In this document: one piece after another, positions 1 through 8,674 of the stretch
Numbering within the stretch: the stretch's first letter is position 1
Layout: the number at the start of each line of letters is the position of its first letter
Assembly: GCA_902774035.1 (NCBI GenBank)
Contig: CACYHA010000011.1
Coordinates: 33,724 to 97,723 of the forward strand
DNA: 64,000 nucleotides
Reading direction: 5' to 3'
Source of the DNA: Oscillospiraceae bacterium
Lineage (GTDB): Bacteria; Bacillota; Clostridia; Oscillospirales; Acutalibacteraceae
Made by a program: the position numbers and the translations under genes
Notes under the pieces: generated by a model
The model's input: only the letters and a program-made list of their open reading frames with translations
The model's database searches: none
Told to the model about the DNA's origin: nothing

Positions 1-610
1 AGCCGATGCTCGTCGCCGTGGAGGGGATCTTCACGGTTTTCAGCGCGGTGAAGTTTTTGAACGCATAGGCCGCCGCGCCGACGCCCTCTTCGAGGATGAC
101 CTTGGTCACGGTGTCGTTGCTGTAGCCGGTGCCGTAAATGCCGTCGGCCCAATCGCTCCAATCATACATCACGATCCAGACCGGAAGATCGTTCACCTTA
201 GCCGGAATGCGCAGGGTCGTTGCGGCGGCCTCGGCTTCGTCGGTGTCAAAATAGTCGATCAGCGCGTAATGCGCCTCGGTCCAGCGGGTGGCCTCGACCT
301 TGAGGAACACCATGTGGTCGACGACGGTGAGCGCGGGGTCTTCCGCATAGAACTGACGAAAATCTTTATTGTAGCCGTAACGGTCGTCGAAGAACTCCCG
401 GTTGAATTTCCATTCTTCATACTGCCGTTTCAACGCGGCGGTTTTTGTGTCTTTGGGGCCTACAGCCGTTTCCCGCGACGACCCGGCGGTTCCTTCTTCG
501 GCAAAGGCGGCCTGCGTTTCGGGCTTGGCTGCGTCTTCGGCAAAGGCGGGCACAAGGCAGCTCAGACACAGCAGCAGCGCCAGAAGCAACGTTATCAGTT
601 TTTTCATCAT
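1..610 (-). CDS. BspA-type leucine-rich-repeat secreted protein (runs off the left edge)
   Basis: Secreted or surface protein of the BspA/LRR_5 type; only the first ~203 codons are present and the rest lies beyond base 1. The ATG at 610 follows AGGAG by 5 bases and a second ATG (607) follows directly. Residues 1-25 are a signal peptide (MMKK, Leu-rich core, PAFA cleavage region). The region with VVDHMVF and LIDYFDTDEAE is shared with the two paralogues encoded just upstream, and the first LRR_5 unit (FKNFTALKTVKIPS) begins near residue 185. Its signal-peptide DNA is nearly identical to that of the neighbouring gene, so the two are recent duplicates. It is the last gene of a leftward run that starts with an ECF sigma factor. 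Such repeats usually bind proteins or glycans; the ligand cannot be read from the sequence. Confidence 0.85.
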   Translation of the reverse strand, partial: MMKKLITLLLALLLCLSCLVPAFAEDAAKPETQAAFAEEGTAGSSRETAVGPKDTKTAALKRQYEEWKFNREFFDDRYGYNKDFRQFYAEDPALTVVDHMVFLKVEATRWTEAHYALIDYFDTDEAEAAATTLRIPAKVNDLPVWIVMYDWSDWADGIYGTGYSNDTVTKVILEEGVGAAAYAFKNFTALKTVKIPSTATSIG

Positions 611-646
611 AAACACTCCTTTTGGTTTCTCGGATTTCAACAATCG

Positions 647-2008
647 TTATTTGATCTTGATCGTGTTTTTGCAGCCGTGGAGCTGCGCCGCCTGCTTCAT
701 TGCAAGCGTGGGCACAAAAACGGTGCATTTATTCGGCAGGTATTTCACAAAGTTCGTGGTAGAAAGCTCCTCTTTTGTGTAGTTTGCGCCGCAATAATAT
801 ACGCCGTACAAATAATAATCGCGGCCGAACATGTCAATGTCCGTGGAGCGGATATCGAGCGTTTTCAGATTTTTGCACCCCTTGAACGGCCGTTCGGCAA
901 CGTATTCGATCCCTTCGGGCAAAACGACCCGTTCCAGCGAAGTGCAGCGCGCAAAGGCGTAGTTGCTGACGCTTTTCAGCTTGCCGACCGTGCGCAGCGT
1001 TTTCAAATTCGTGCAGTCCTGAAACGCACGGTGCATGATATGGATGCCAGCGGTCTTTTTGGGGAAAGTCACGCTTTCCAGCGCGTTGCAGTTCTGGAAT
1101 GCCCCGCCGCCGATCCACAATCGCGGATATTTCTTAACGGAAAGGAAGGTCAAATCTTTGAGCTTTTTGCAGTTTGCGAACGCATTCGACATGGCGTAAT
1201 AATCCAAATCGCCGCCCGCGCCGACTATGCTCAGCGCGCCGGACAGGGTCAGCGTTTCAAAGCCGCAGCCGTAAAACGCATCGCCGATGATGCAGGAAAT
1301 GCTTTCCATGTGCGGGAAAGAAGCCAGCTTTCTGCAATTTTTGAACGCGGCGGCCCGCACGGTTTTCACATTGCCGGCGCCGACGATCTTTTTGAGATTC
1401 ATGCAGTTTTCAAAGGCAGAATCGTAGATGATGCCCACGGTGGACGGTAGCTTGACGGTTTTGAGCGCCGTGAAATTGCGGAACGCGAAGTACGGCACAG
1501 CGGTGATGCCCTCGTCAAGAATGACCTTGGTCACCTTGTCGTTGGCGAATTCCGCCGCTTCGTCTTTTGCGGGCAGCGGAACCGTTTGGTCGCAGGGAAG
1601 CACCGTCACCGGCAGACCGTTCACCGTGGCCGGAATGTGCAGCACGGTCGCGGTGCGTTCGGTCTCGTCGCTGTCAAAAAAGTCGATCAGCCGATAAGAG
1701 AACTCATTCGGGCGGAAGCGGCTCACGGGCGCTTTGAAAAACACCATATGGTCAATGATCTCAATGTCCGGATCCTGCGTATAAAAGGCGCGAAACGAAC
1801 GGTCAAACGCGCCGCGGTCGCTGTATTCGTTGCCGTGCGCCCATTTGAGATAGGCTTCCGGCAATTCCGGCGCTTCGGTCGATTCGGCTGCTGCGGACAC
1901 TGTTTCTTCGTTGGCCGCAGCTTCCGGCGGGGCGTCCTCTGCAAAGGCAGGCACAAGGCAGCTCAGACACAGCAGCATCACCAACAGCAGAGCAATCAGT
2001 TTCTTCAT
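647..2008 (-). CDS. BspA-type leucine-rich-repeat secreted protein
   Basis: Secreted LRR_5 protein of 453 residues. The ATG at 2008 is preferred over an in-frame GTG at 2014 because AGGAG lies 8 bases before it. Signal peptide at residues 1-24 (MKKLIALL, PAFAEDA). Residues ~75-130 hold the VVDHMVF/IIDHMVF and LIDFFDSDE module common to the three paralogues; from ~165 onward short units of the form A-F-x-N-C-x-x-L-K-x-(I/V) repeat (AFENCMNLKKI, AFKNCRKLASF, AFQDCTNLKTL), the hallmark of BspA-type repeats. No transmembrane or sorting segment is seen at the C-terminus. Second LRR gene of the leftward run; 7-base tandem units separate it from the gene upstream. Ligand unknown. Confidence 0.85.
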   Translation of the reverse strand: MKKLIALLLVMLLCLSCLVPAFAEDAPPEAAANEETVSAAAESTEAPELPEAYLKWAHGNEYSDRGAFDRSFRAFYTQDPDIEIIDHMVFFKAPVSRFRPNEFSYRLIDFFDSDETERTATVLHIPATVNGLPVTVLPCDQTVPLPAKDEAAEFANDKVTKVILDEGITAVPYFAFRNFTALKTVKLPSTVGIIYDSAFENCMNLKKIVGAGNVKTVRAAAFKNCRKLASFPHMESISCIIGDAFYGCGFETLTLSGALSIVGAGGDLDYYAMSNAFANCKKLKDLTFLSVKKYPRLWIGGGAFQNCNALESVTFPKKTAGIHIMHRAFQDCTNLKTLRTVGKLKSVSNYAFARCTSLERVVLPEGIEYVAERPFKGCKNLKTLDIRSTDIDMFGRDYYLYGVYYCGANYTKEELSTTNFVKYLPNKCTVFVPTLAMKQAAQLHGCKNTIKIK

Positions 2009-2025
2009 ATTCACTACTCCTCGTG

Positions 2026-2046
2026 TTCAATTTTCAACTTTCAATT
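2026..2046. repeat. Heptanucleotide tandem array, three units
   Basis: Three consecutive 7-base units of the form TTCAAYT, in perfect register, fill the space between two LRR genes directly in front of the ribosome site of the 647-2008 gene. It belongs to the set of intergenic 7-mer arrays found throughout this window. Confidence 0.65.
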
Positions 2047-2051
2047 TTTGC

Positions 2052-3230
2052 CTACGCGGCGATTTCGGCCTTGCTGTGCAGCGCCTCCTCCTGCACCATG
2101 CGCAGCATGTCTTCGTTCTGGACATAGATCATGCAGTCGTTGCGCAGAAAGTCGATGAAGCTGCTGTCAAGGAAATATTCGTTGTAGTGCGCCAGACTGT
2201 CTTTGAGCAGATCCGGGTTTTCGCTTTTGAGATACACGGTCTTGATGCGCGGGCAGGCGAGGAAGGCATAGGGGTGCACGTACTCGATGCCGGCAGGGAT
2301 CGTGAATTCCGTGAGGCTGTAGCAGCCCAGAAACGCGCCGTTGCCGATGATCTTCACCTTGTCCGTGTTTTTGAGCGCGGAAAGGTTCCAGCAGTTTTCA
2401 AACGCGTCGGCGTCCAGGCAGACGGCCGAAAGGTTCTTGGAAAACACCACGGTTTTCAGATTGTGGCAGTCGGCGAACATCAGCTCTCCGACGATGCAGC
2501 CTTTGCCCTTTTCCGTGCAGCGGAAGGAGACCTTTTCCAGCGCCCAGGAGCCGGAGAACACGCCGTCGCCGAACTGTGCGGCAGCCGGAAGGGTGATCTT
2601 TTTGAAGCGCGATTCACTGAACGCGAAATCGCCGATGTATTCCAGCGTGTCGGGCAGGTTCAGGTTCTTGATATAGCCGCAGCCCCGGAAGGCGTTGTCC
2701 CGGATGCGGGTCAGCTTGTCGCTCATATGGAGCTCCTGCAGCGACCGGCAGTTCATGAATGTGCCTTCGGGGATCTCTGTGACGGAATCCGGCAGCGTGA
2801 TGGAACGCACGCCGGAAAAGCCCGCAAAGGCGTAGGTGTTCAGCATCTCGATCGACTGCGGGATCACGAGCTTGCGCGTTTTCGGGCTGGCGCAGCCGCC
2901 GTCGCTCGGGCCGTTCTCGCCGTCGGCCTCGCCGGGAAGGTTCACACGGATCGCGCGCACCGGGTATTTGCCGATCTTGTCCGCGATCTTGACGGTCTTG
3001 GCGATCTTCGGGTCGTTGGCGGCTTCGTCGGTGTCAAAGTAGTCGATTACGGCGTAGAAGCGTTCCTTGCCGTTTTGTCCCGCGGAGTTGAGCTGATAGA
3101 CCACGTGGTCCACGATTTTGACGGTTTTCGTCTCCTTGTAGGGACGTTTGGATGCGATGGCTCCGGCGCTGAAGCAGAACGCGCAGAGCAGGGTGATGAG
3201 GGCGAACAGAAAGAACAGTTTCTTTTTCAT
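2052..3230 (-). CDS. BspA-type leucine-rich-repeat secreted protein
   Basis: Third LRR_5 paralogue, 392 residues, ATG at 3230 with AGGAG 7-8 bases upstream. Residues 1-25 form a signal peptide (MKKKLFFLFALITLL, cleavage near SAGA). The shared module VDHVVYQL and VIDYFDTDEAA sits at ~38-70, followed by repeat units such as GTFMNCRSLQEL, NAFRGCGYIKNL and AFENCWNLSAL from ~140 to ~340. It is more diverged from the other two than they are from each other. First LRR gene after the sigma factor and its membrane partner, which makes control by that sigma factor plausible (inference). Ligand unknown. Confidence 0.85.
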   Translation of the reverse strand: MKKKLFFLFALITLLCAFCFSAGAIASKRPYKETKTVKIVDHVVYQLNSAGQNGKERFYAVIDYFDTDEAANDPKIAKTVKIADKIGKYPVRAIRVNLPGEADGENGPSDGGCASPKTRKLVIPQSIEMLNTYAFAGFSGVRSITLPDSVTEIPEGTFMNCRSLQELHMSDKLTRIRDNAFRGCGYIKNLNLPDTLEYIGDFAFSESRFKKITLPAAAQFGDGVFSGSWALEKVSFRCTEKGKGCIVGELMFADCHNLKTVVFSKNLSAVCLDADAFENCWNLSALKNTDKVKIIGNGAFLGCYSLTEFTIPAGIEYVHPYAFLACPRIKTVYLKSENPDLLKDSLAHYNEYFLDSSFIDFLRNDCMIYVQNEDMLRMVQEEALHSKAEIAA

Positions 3231-3332
3231 AACGGTACACTCCTTTTAGATATTCAGTCAGTTTTTTATGCATACGCGCCGCCCGCGGACGGCGGAAAGC
3301 ATCGGAGGTAAAACGGGAACGATGCCGGTTCG

Positions 3333-4241
3333 TCAATCCGTTCCGGCAACCGGAACGAACACCAGAGCGCGGCCGTCGTCCGTCTTCAGCAGCAGACAGC
3401 GGCAGAAGGTTTCGTCGACGAGCCGGAACACTTCGCCCGAAAGACCGAGCAGCGCGAGATTTCCTTCGAAATCGGCGGTGTTCCCGAGGAATTCGCCGGG
3501 CTCCGCCGCGTCCGCGCCGTCCGGATCGTCCTGCACATAGCAGTGGTTCTGAATTTTGATCCAGCCGCAGGCGTTGTCTTCCACGGCGGCTTTCAGCCGT
3601 GCGCGCGAAGCGGTCAGGCTCGCTGCGTCGGGAGCAAGCGTTCTTGTGCTTGTCCGGGCGTCGGCGGTGCTGTTCTCGCTCGGTTCGTCCGTCGGCGTGT
3701 CGCCGGGTTCGGTCGGCTCCGTCGGGAGCGGCGCGGTCGTTTCCGTGGCGGAAGATGCGGCGCCGGTGGTCGTTTGGGTCGGAGCCGGGCCGTCCGTCGG
3801 CGCCTTTGTGCCGGTTTCGCCCGGAAGGGCAGACGTCGTTTCGCCGGGAGAAGCAGCGGAGCTTGCCGCTGTTTGCGACGCTGTGCCGCTTTGCGCAGCC
3901 CGGGTCACTGCGGCGCCGGACTCCTTCGGATTTGTTGTGCGCGAACCCGGGGCTGCATTTTGCGTGCTTGTGGGGGCGGGATCCGGTTCGGTCTCTGAAA
4001 TTGTTTCTCCGCTTTGCGCGGTTGTGGCTGTTTGGGGTGCGTTGGAAGAGGCGGGGAGCACGGGCGGTGTTTTGCGGGGCATCAGACCCTTTGTGATCCC
4101 GAAGGCGGAAAAGAGGATCACCGCCGCCAGCACGGCAAACGCTGCGCGCGTCTTGATTCTTTGCTGCCGCTCTCTTTTTTGCCGCAGGCAGGCCTCGCCC
4201 TTTTGAAAGACGTCGTCGGCGACCTCAAGATATGTCTTCAT
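3333..4241 (-). CDS. Single-pass membrane protein, probable regulator of the adjacent ECF sigma factor
   Basis: 302 residues: a short basic N-terminus (1-30), one membrane segment (~31-50, AAFAVLAAVILFSAFGI), a long Thr/Pro/Ser/Ala-rich stalk (~55-195), and a compact C-terminal domain (~200-302) with four Cys. The start overlaps the stop of the sigma gene by 4 bases (ATGA), so the two are translationally coupled. Topology and position match the anti-sigma partners of ECF sigma factors: the ~30-residue cytoplasmic tail could hold sigma and the outer domain could sense a signal. No zinc-type anti-sigma motif is visible, so the role is inferred from context. The stalk is low-complexity and strongly GC-rich. 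Confidence 0.7.
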   Translation of the reverse strand: MKTYLEVADDVFQKGEACLRQKRERQQRIKTRAAFAVLAAVILFSAFGITKGLMPRKTPPVLPASSNAPQTATTAQSGETISETEPDPAPTSTQNAAPGSRTTNPKESGAAVTRAAQSGTASQTAASSAASPGETTSALPGETGTKAPTDGPAPTQTTTGAASSATETTAPLPTEPTEPGDTPTDEPSENSTADARTSTRTLAPDAASLTASRARLKAAVEDNACGWIKIQNHCYVQDDPDGADAAEPGEFLGNTADFEGNLALLGLSGEVFRLVDETFCRCLLLKTDDGRALVFVPVAGTD

Positions 4242-4786
4242 TCCAAAACACCTTCTTTCGATAATTCCTCTTTCAGCGCTTTTTTTGCGCGGTGCAGCAG
4301 CACGCTGACATTGTTGGGACTCTTTTTCATGATCTGCGCGATCTCTTTGTCGCGGAGGTCTTCAAAGTATTGCAGCCAAAGGACCTGGCGATATTCCGGC
4401 TTCAGCCGGTGCATCGCGGCATAGAGCTGCACACGCGCTTCGCTTTGAAAATAGCTTTGCTCCGGGTCCCAGGTCTGCGCCGCCAGCTCCGGCTGCGCTT
4501 CGAGCGAAACCGTTTTTTGCCTTTTTTCTTTTCGGATCCGTTCGCGGGCAACGTTTCTTCCGATGGCGTAAAGCCAGGTTTTGAAGGAAGACTTTTCGGA
4601 AAAGCGCGGCTTTTTGACATACAGGCGAACGAAGGTGTCTTCCATCAACTCCTCCGCAAGCGAGAGGTCACCCACAAAACCGCTCAGAAAATACGTCAGC
4701 CCGTCTTTGTAATCGCGTATGATTTCAACAAGAGCGTCATTGTCACCGTTCAGAAAGCAGTTGTATCTGCCAGCTCCGTGATCCAT
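4238..4786 (-). CDS. ECF-family RNA polymerase sigma factor
   Basis: 182-residue sigma-70 family protein with only regions 2 and 4. Region 2 (~22-90) contains AEELMEDTFVRLY and the promoter-melting stretch FKTWLYAIGRNVARERIRK; region 4 (~125-178) has LKPEYRQVLWLQYFEDL followed by the helix-turn-helix KEIAQIMKKSPNNVSVLLHRAKKAL. It would direct polymerase to a small set of genes in response to an envelope signal. The membrane protein gene behind it overlaps by 4 bases, and three surface-protein genes follow on the same strand. ATG at 4786; the ribosome site is weak. The specific regulon cannot be read from the sequence. Confidence 0.92.
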   Translation of the reverse strand: MDHGAGRYNCFLNGDNDALVEIIRDYKDGLTYFLSGFVGDLSLAEELMEDTFVRLYVKKPRFSEKSSFKTWLYAIGRNVARERIRKEKRQKTVSLEAQPELAAQTWDPEQSYFQSEARVQLYAAMHRLKPEYRQVLWLQYFEDLRDKEIAQIMKKSPNNVSVLLHRAKKALKEELSKEGVLE

Positions 4787-4933
4787 CTGTTTTTCCTTTG
4801 CCTTTCCGAAAGAGGGTTCTTTCTGTTACTTAGTGCTTTTTCCCGCCGGATTCTTACAGAAGATCTGCATTTTTTTTGAAAAAGCAACCGTAGAGATCCG
4901 ATCGACTGCAGCGCCGCGCCCGAAAGCGGGAAG

Positions 4934-4960
4934 AAAAATGCGCGGCCTTTTGAGCCGCGC
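4934..4960 (-). terminator. Rho-independent terminator of the small RNA unit
   Basis: A 7-bp perfect stem (4940-4946 with 4954-4960, GCGCGGC type), 7-base loop, then five T on the minus strand (4934-4938). It closes the leftward transcript that begins near 5117. There is no T-run on the plus strand. Confidence 0.8.
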
Positions 4961-5117
4961 ACTGTAAAAATACATGACTCATTGTTGCCACACAATTTCA
5001 TAACCGCTCATACAAGCACGAAATGAGAGTCCGTATCTTTACATTCATAAAAATACGCACTTAATATGAGCTTATACGGTTATGCTGCAAAACATCGTAG
5101 CTTTGCGTTTGTGTGGC
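4934..5117 (-). ncRNA. Candidate structured small RNA (no ORF)
   Basis: About 180 bases between a strong minus-strand promoter (5124-5152) and a terminator (4934-4960), with no credible reading frame. The RNA can fold on itself over a long range: a 10-bp perfect outer helix (4986-4995 with 5109-5118), then two helices that are continuous on one strand (4999-5005 with 5078-5084 and 5006-5012 with 5065-5071; 14 bp with a 6-base bulge), a small side hairpin, and a GU-containing apical stem. A rod with a bubble is compatible with 6S RNA, but the core is short for that family and no conserved 6S sequence is recognised. An alternative is the leader of the downstream sigma-factor operon. Confidence 0.6.
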
Positions 5118-5123
5118 ACCCTT

Positions 5124-5152
5124 ACTATAGCATATCGCGCGGCAAAATGCAA
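5124..5152 (-). promoter_or_regulatory. Sigma-A promoter of the structured RNA
   Basis: On the minus strand: -35 TTGCAT (5147-5152), 17-base spacer, -10 TATAGT (5124-5129) with an extended TGC in front. Start expected near 5117. No reading frame follows before the terminator at 4934. Confidence 0.75.
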
Positions 5153-5270
5153 GCCCCGGGGCAAGGAATGTCAACAACTGTTGAAAAACCGAAGGAAACC
5201 CCGCACAGAGGTCGCCTCTGCGCGATACGGCGCTTTTTTCGTTTCTTTTTTAATTTTTGCTGTTTTCCTC

Positions 5271-5299
5271 TTGCCTTTTTCGCAAAAATTTGCGATAAT
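5271..5299 (+). promoter_or_regulatory. Promoter of gltX
   Basis: -35 TTGCCT (5271-5276), 17-base spacer, -10 GATAAT (5294-5299) with extended TGC. The start would lie ~25 bases before the gltX initiation codon. Confidence 0.7.
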
Positions 5300-5330
5300 A
5301 TACTGAATAGATTTCTTTGAGGTGATCCCT

Positions 5331-6992
5331 TTGACTGAACATGAAAGGCTCGCGGCCCTGCTGTTTCCCGATGTGACGGAAACGGTGGAGGATCTGGAAG
5401 CCCGTTTTCCCGCCCGCAATTTGAAAGAGGGTGCGCGCGTGACCCGCTTTGCTCCGTCGCCCACCGGCTTTTTGCACATCGGCGGCCTGTTTTCCGCTCT
5501 GATCTCGAAGCTGAACGCGGCAACGACCGGCGGCGTTTTTCTGCTGCGCATTGAAGACACCGACAAAAAGCGCGAGATCACCGACGGCGTTTCCGAGATC
5601 ATCAAGGGTCTGGGCGCCTTCGGCATCGACATCGACGAGGGAGTGATCGGCTTTGAACAGGAGACCGGCGATTACGGGCCCTATCAGCAGAGCCGCCGCG
5701 CCGGGATCTACCATGTGGTTGCAAAACGTCTGGTGGAACAGGGCCTCGCCTATCCCTGCTTTTGCTCGGAGGAAACGCTTTCCGCCATCCGTGAGGAACA
5801 GGAAAAGGCCGGTACCCCCATCAAGGGCTATTTCGGCAAATGGGCCCGCTGCCGCGACCTGACGTTCGAGCAGCAAAGGGAGCGCATCGAAAGCGGCGCC
5901 CCCTACACGCTGCGCCTGCGCTCCTTCGGTTCGGAGGATAAGCGCATCAGCTTTGACGATCTTATCAAGGGCAAAATCGAGATGCCCGAAAACACGCAGG
6001 ACGTGGTGCTGCTCAAGACCGACGGCATCCCGACCTATCACTTTGCCCACGCGGTGGACGACCACTTCATGCGCACGACCCATGTCATCCGCGGCGACGA
6101 GTGGATCTCCTCTGTGCCGCTGCACATTCAGCTCTTCAAAACCTGCGGCTTCCGTGTGCCGAAATACGCCCACATCTCTCCCGTGATGAAGGAAGAGAAC
6201 GGCGGCAAGCGAAAGCTTTCCAAGCGAAAGGATCCCGAAGCGGCCGTGACCTACTACGCCGAACAGGGCTACCCGAAGGAGAGCGTGCTGGAATATCTGC
6301 TGACGCTGGCGAATTCCAACTTTGAGGACTGGCGAAGGGCAAACCCCGACGCGCCCCAGAGCGATTTCCCGTTCAACCTCAAAAAGATGAGCGTCTCCGG
6401 CGCGCTGTTCGATCTGACGAAGCTCACCGACGTGAGCAAAAACGTCATCTCCCGCTTCACCGCCGAAAAGGTTCTGGCCGACACGCTGGCCTGGGCAAAG
6501 GAATACGACCCGGTGCTGGCCGAATTGCTCGGCGCGGACGAAGCGTTTGCAAAAGCGATCTTTTCCATCGACCGCGGCACAGCCAAGCCCCGCAAGGACA
6601 TCGGCAAATGGAACGAGGTGCGCGACTATGCGGCTTATTTCTACGACGCCCTTTACGAAAACGATCTTTCCGCCCTGCCGGAGAACCTGACGAAGGCGCA
6701 GTGCGCCGAGATCCTGTCGGCGTATCTTGCGGTCTATGATCCGGCGGACGACAAGGACGGCTGGTTCGCCCGCATCAAGGACCTGTGCGAACCCCTGGGC
6801 TACACGCCGAACGTCAAAGAATACAAGAAGAACCCCGACGCTTTCAAGGGTCACGTGGGCGATGTTTCCACCGTGATCCGCGTGGCGGTCACCGGGCGGC
6901 GCAACACGCCCGACCTTTATTCGATCCTGCAGATCCTCGGCGAACAGACCGTGCGCGCACGTCTGAACGCCGCGATCGAAGCGCTCTCATAA
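5331..6992 (+). CDS. gltX: Glutamyl-tRNA synthetase
   Basis: Charges tRNA with glutamate in the cytoplasm (class I synthetase). The HIGH-type signature SPTGFLHIGG lies at ~43-52 and the KMSKS-type loop as KLSKRKD at ~293; the Rossmann catalytic domain fills the N-terminal ~330 residues and the anticodon-binding helical region the rest. About 553 residues, somewhat longer than the ~480 usual in Bacillus because of an N-terminal extension. TTG at 5331 is chosen since AGGTG stands 6 bases before it; an in-frame GTG at 5322 lies inside that ribosome site. It is followed after 17 bases by glnS, so the two related enzymes form one transcription unit from the promoter at 5271. Confidence 0.95.
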   Translation: MTEHERLAALLFPDVTETVEDLEARFPARNLKEGARVTRFAPSPTGFLHIGGLFSALISKLNAATTGGVFLLRIEDTDKKREITDGVSEIIKGLGAFGIDIDEGVIGFEQETGDYGPYQQSRRAGIYHVVAKRLVEQGLAYPCFCSEETLSAIREEQEKAGTPIKGYFGKWARCRDLTFEQQRERIESGAPYTLRLRSFGSEDKRISFDDLIKGKIEMPENTQDVVLLKTDGIPTYHFAHAVDDHFMRTTHVIRGDEWISSVPLHIQLFKTCGFRVPKYAHISPVMKEENGGKRKLSKRKDPEAAVTYYAEQGYPKESVLEYLLTLANSNFEDWRRANPDAPQSDFPFNLKKMSVSGALFDLTKLTDVSKNVISRFTAEKVLADTLAWAKEYDPVLAELLGADEAFAKAIFSIDRGTAKPRKDIGKWNEVRDYAAYFYDALYENDLSALPENLTKAQCAEILSAYLAVYDPADDKDGWFARIKDLCEPLGYTPNVKEYKKNPDAFKGHVGDVSTVIRVAVTGRRNTPDLYSILQILGEQTVRARLNAAIEALS

Positions 6993-7009
6993 CAAAGGAG
7001 GGACAAGCC

Positions 7010-8659
7010 ATGGAAGAACAGATTTCCAATTTCATTCACGATTTTATTGACGAAGACCTGCAAAACGGCGTCTACGACCATGTGCAGACCCGTTTCCCGC
7101 CCGAGCCGAACGGCTACCTCCACATCGGCCACGCCAAGGCGATCCAGATCAATTTCACCACGGCGAAGAAATACGGCGGCATCTGCAACCTGCGTCTGGA
7201 CGACACGAACCCCTCCAAGGAGGACGTGGAATATGTGGACGCCATCAAGGAGGACATTCAGTGGCTGGGCTACCGGTGGAACGAGGTCTACTACGCGTCG
7301 AGCTACTTCGAGTTCATCCACGACTGCGCGATCAGGCTCATTGAGCTGGGCAAGGCCTATGTGGATGATTCCACGGCCGAAGAGATCCGCGCCGCCCGGG
7401 GCACGCTGACCGAGCCGGGCAGGGAAAGCCCCTATCGGGAGCGTTCCGTGGAAGAAAACCTCGACCTTTTCCGCCGCATGACCACCGGCGAATTCCCCGA
7501 CGGCGCCCGTGTGCTGCGCGCGAAGATCGATATGGCCGCGCCGAACATCAACATGCGCGACCCGGTGATCTATCGCATCGCCCACATCTCCCATCATCAG
7601 ACCGGCGACAAATGGTGCGTCTATCCGCTCTATGACTTTGCGCATCCGCTGTCGGACTACAGGGAAGGTGTGACGCACTCTCTGTGCTCGCTGGAATTCG
7701 AAAACCACAGACCCCTCTACGACTGGTTTCTGCGTGCGCTCGATCTGCCGCAGCCGCCGCGCCAGATCGAATTCGCCCGGCTGAACCTCAACTACTGCCT
7801 GACGAGCAAGCGCAAATGTCTGCAGCTTGTAAACGAGGGCATCGTGGACGGCTGGGACGACCCGCGCATGGCGACGCTGTGCGGTATGCGCCGCCGCGGC
7901 TACCCGGCCGAAGCGGTGCGCGACTTTATCAACCGCGTGGGCGTTTCCAAGGCCTACTCCGTGGTGGATTTTGGGCTGCTGGAAGCCTGCGTGCGCGACA
8001 ACCTCAACCGGAACGCTCCGCGCTGTATGGCCGTTCTTCGGCCGCTGAAGGTCATTATCGACAACTACCCCGAAGATCTGGTCGAGGACATCGAGCTGCC
8101 CGTCCATCAGGACAGACCGGAGCTCGGCACCCGGATCACGAAGTTTTCAAAGATCCTTTATGTGGAGCAGGAGGATTTCATGATCGAGCCCCCGAAGAAA
8201 TATTTTCGTCTCTTCCCCGGCAACGAGGTGCGTCTGCGCGGCGCCTACTTTGTGAAATGCACCGGCTACGACACCGACGAAAGTGGCAGCGTCACGGCGG
8301 TTCACTGCACCTATGACCCGGCAAGCAAGGGCGGCAATTCCCCCGACGGCCGCAAGGTCAAGGGCACGCTGCACTGGGTCAGCGAAAGCGGCAGCGTGCC
8401 GTTTGAAGCGCGGCTGTATGACCGGCTGTTCCTCGCCGAGAACCCGTCGGACGAGAGCAAAGGTTCCTTCAAGGACAACCTCAACCCCGATTCTCTGACG
8501 GTGCTCACCGGCTGCCGGCTGGAAAGCGGCGTGTCCGGATTAAAACCGGGCGACACCTTCCAGTTCATGCGCCAGGGCTACTTCTGTGTGGACACCTGTG
8601 CCACGGCGGACAACCTCGTTTTCAACCGCACGGTCCAACTGAACTCCTCTTGGAAATAA
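7010..8659 (+). CDS. glnS: Glutaminyl-tRNA synthetase
   Basis: Attaches glutamine directly to its tRNA. 549 residues; N-terminal catalytic core with PPEPNGYLHIGHAK (~28-41) and RLDDTNPSKE, the GlnRS landmarks YDFAHPLSD and EFENHRPLYDW, and the two beta-barrels of the anticodon-binding region after ~340. The KMSKS-type loop reads LTSKRKC, where VMSKRKL is usual in Escherichia coli; the lysines are kept. ATG at 7010 after AAAGGAGG. GlnRS is an addition to the Gln-tRNA amidation route of Firmicutes and is thought to have reached bacteria by transfer; no sign of recent transfer is visible here. Co-transcribed with gltX. Confidence 0.95.
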   Translation: MEEQISNFIHDFIDEDLQNGVYDHVQTRFPPEPNGYLHIGHAKAIQINFTTAKKYGGICNLRLDDTNPSKEDVEYVDAIKEDIQWLGYRWNEVYYASSYFEFIHDCAIRLIELGKAYVDDSTAEEIRAARGTLTEPGRESPYRERSVEENLDLFRRMTTGEFPDGARVLRAKIDMAAPNINMRDPVIYRIAHISHHQTGDKWCVYPLYDFAHPLSDYREGVTHSLCSLEFENHRPLYDWFLRALDLPQPPRQIEFARLNLNYCLTSKRKCLQLVNEGIVDGWDDPRMATLCGMRRRGYPAEAVRDFINRVGVSKAYSVVDFGLLEACVRDNLNRNAPRCMAVLRPLKVIIDNYPEDLVEDIELPVHQDRPELGTRITKFSKILYVEQEDFMIEPPKKYFRLFPGNEVRLRGAYFVKCTGYDTDESGSVTAVHCTYDPASKGGNSPDGRKVKGTLHWVSESGSVPFEARLYDRLFLAENPSDESKGSFKDNLNPDSLTVLTGCRLESGVSGLKPGDTFQFMRQGYFCVDTCATADNLVFNRTVQLNSSWK

Positions 8660-8674
8660 GGAAAGGATGATTGT

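Noticed and set aside
1911-3311. Plus-strand frame across the LRR genes
   Set aside because: His/Arg/Val-rich shadow of LRR coding sequence, without ribosome site.
5250-6854. 534-codon open frame on the minus strand opposite gltX
   Set aside because: It mirrors a GC-rich gene with recognisable synthetase motifs; the frame has no ribosome site and no family-like sequence. The same holds for long antisense frames opposite aspS, infB, nrnA, mrdA and the flavin reductase.
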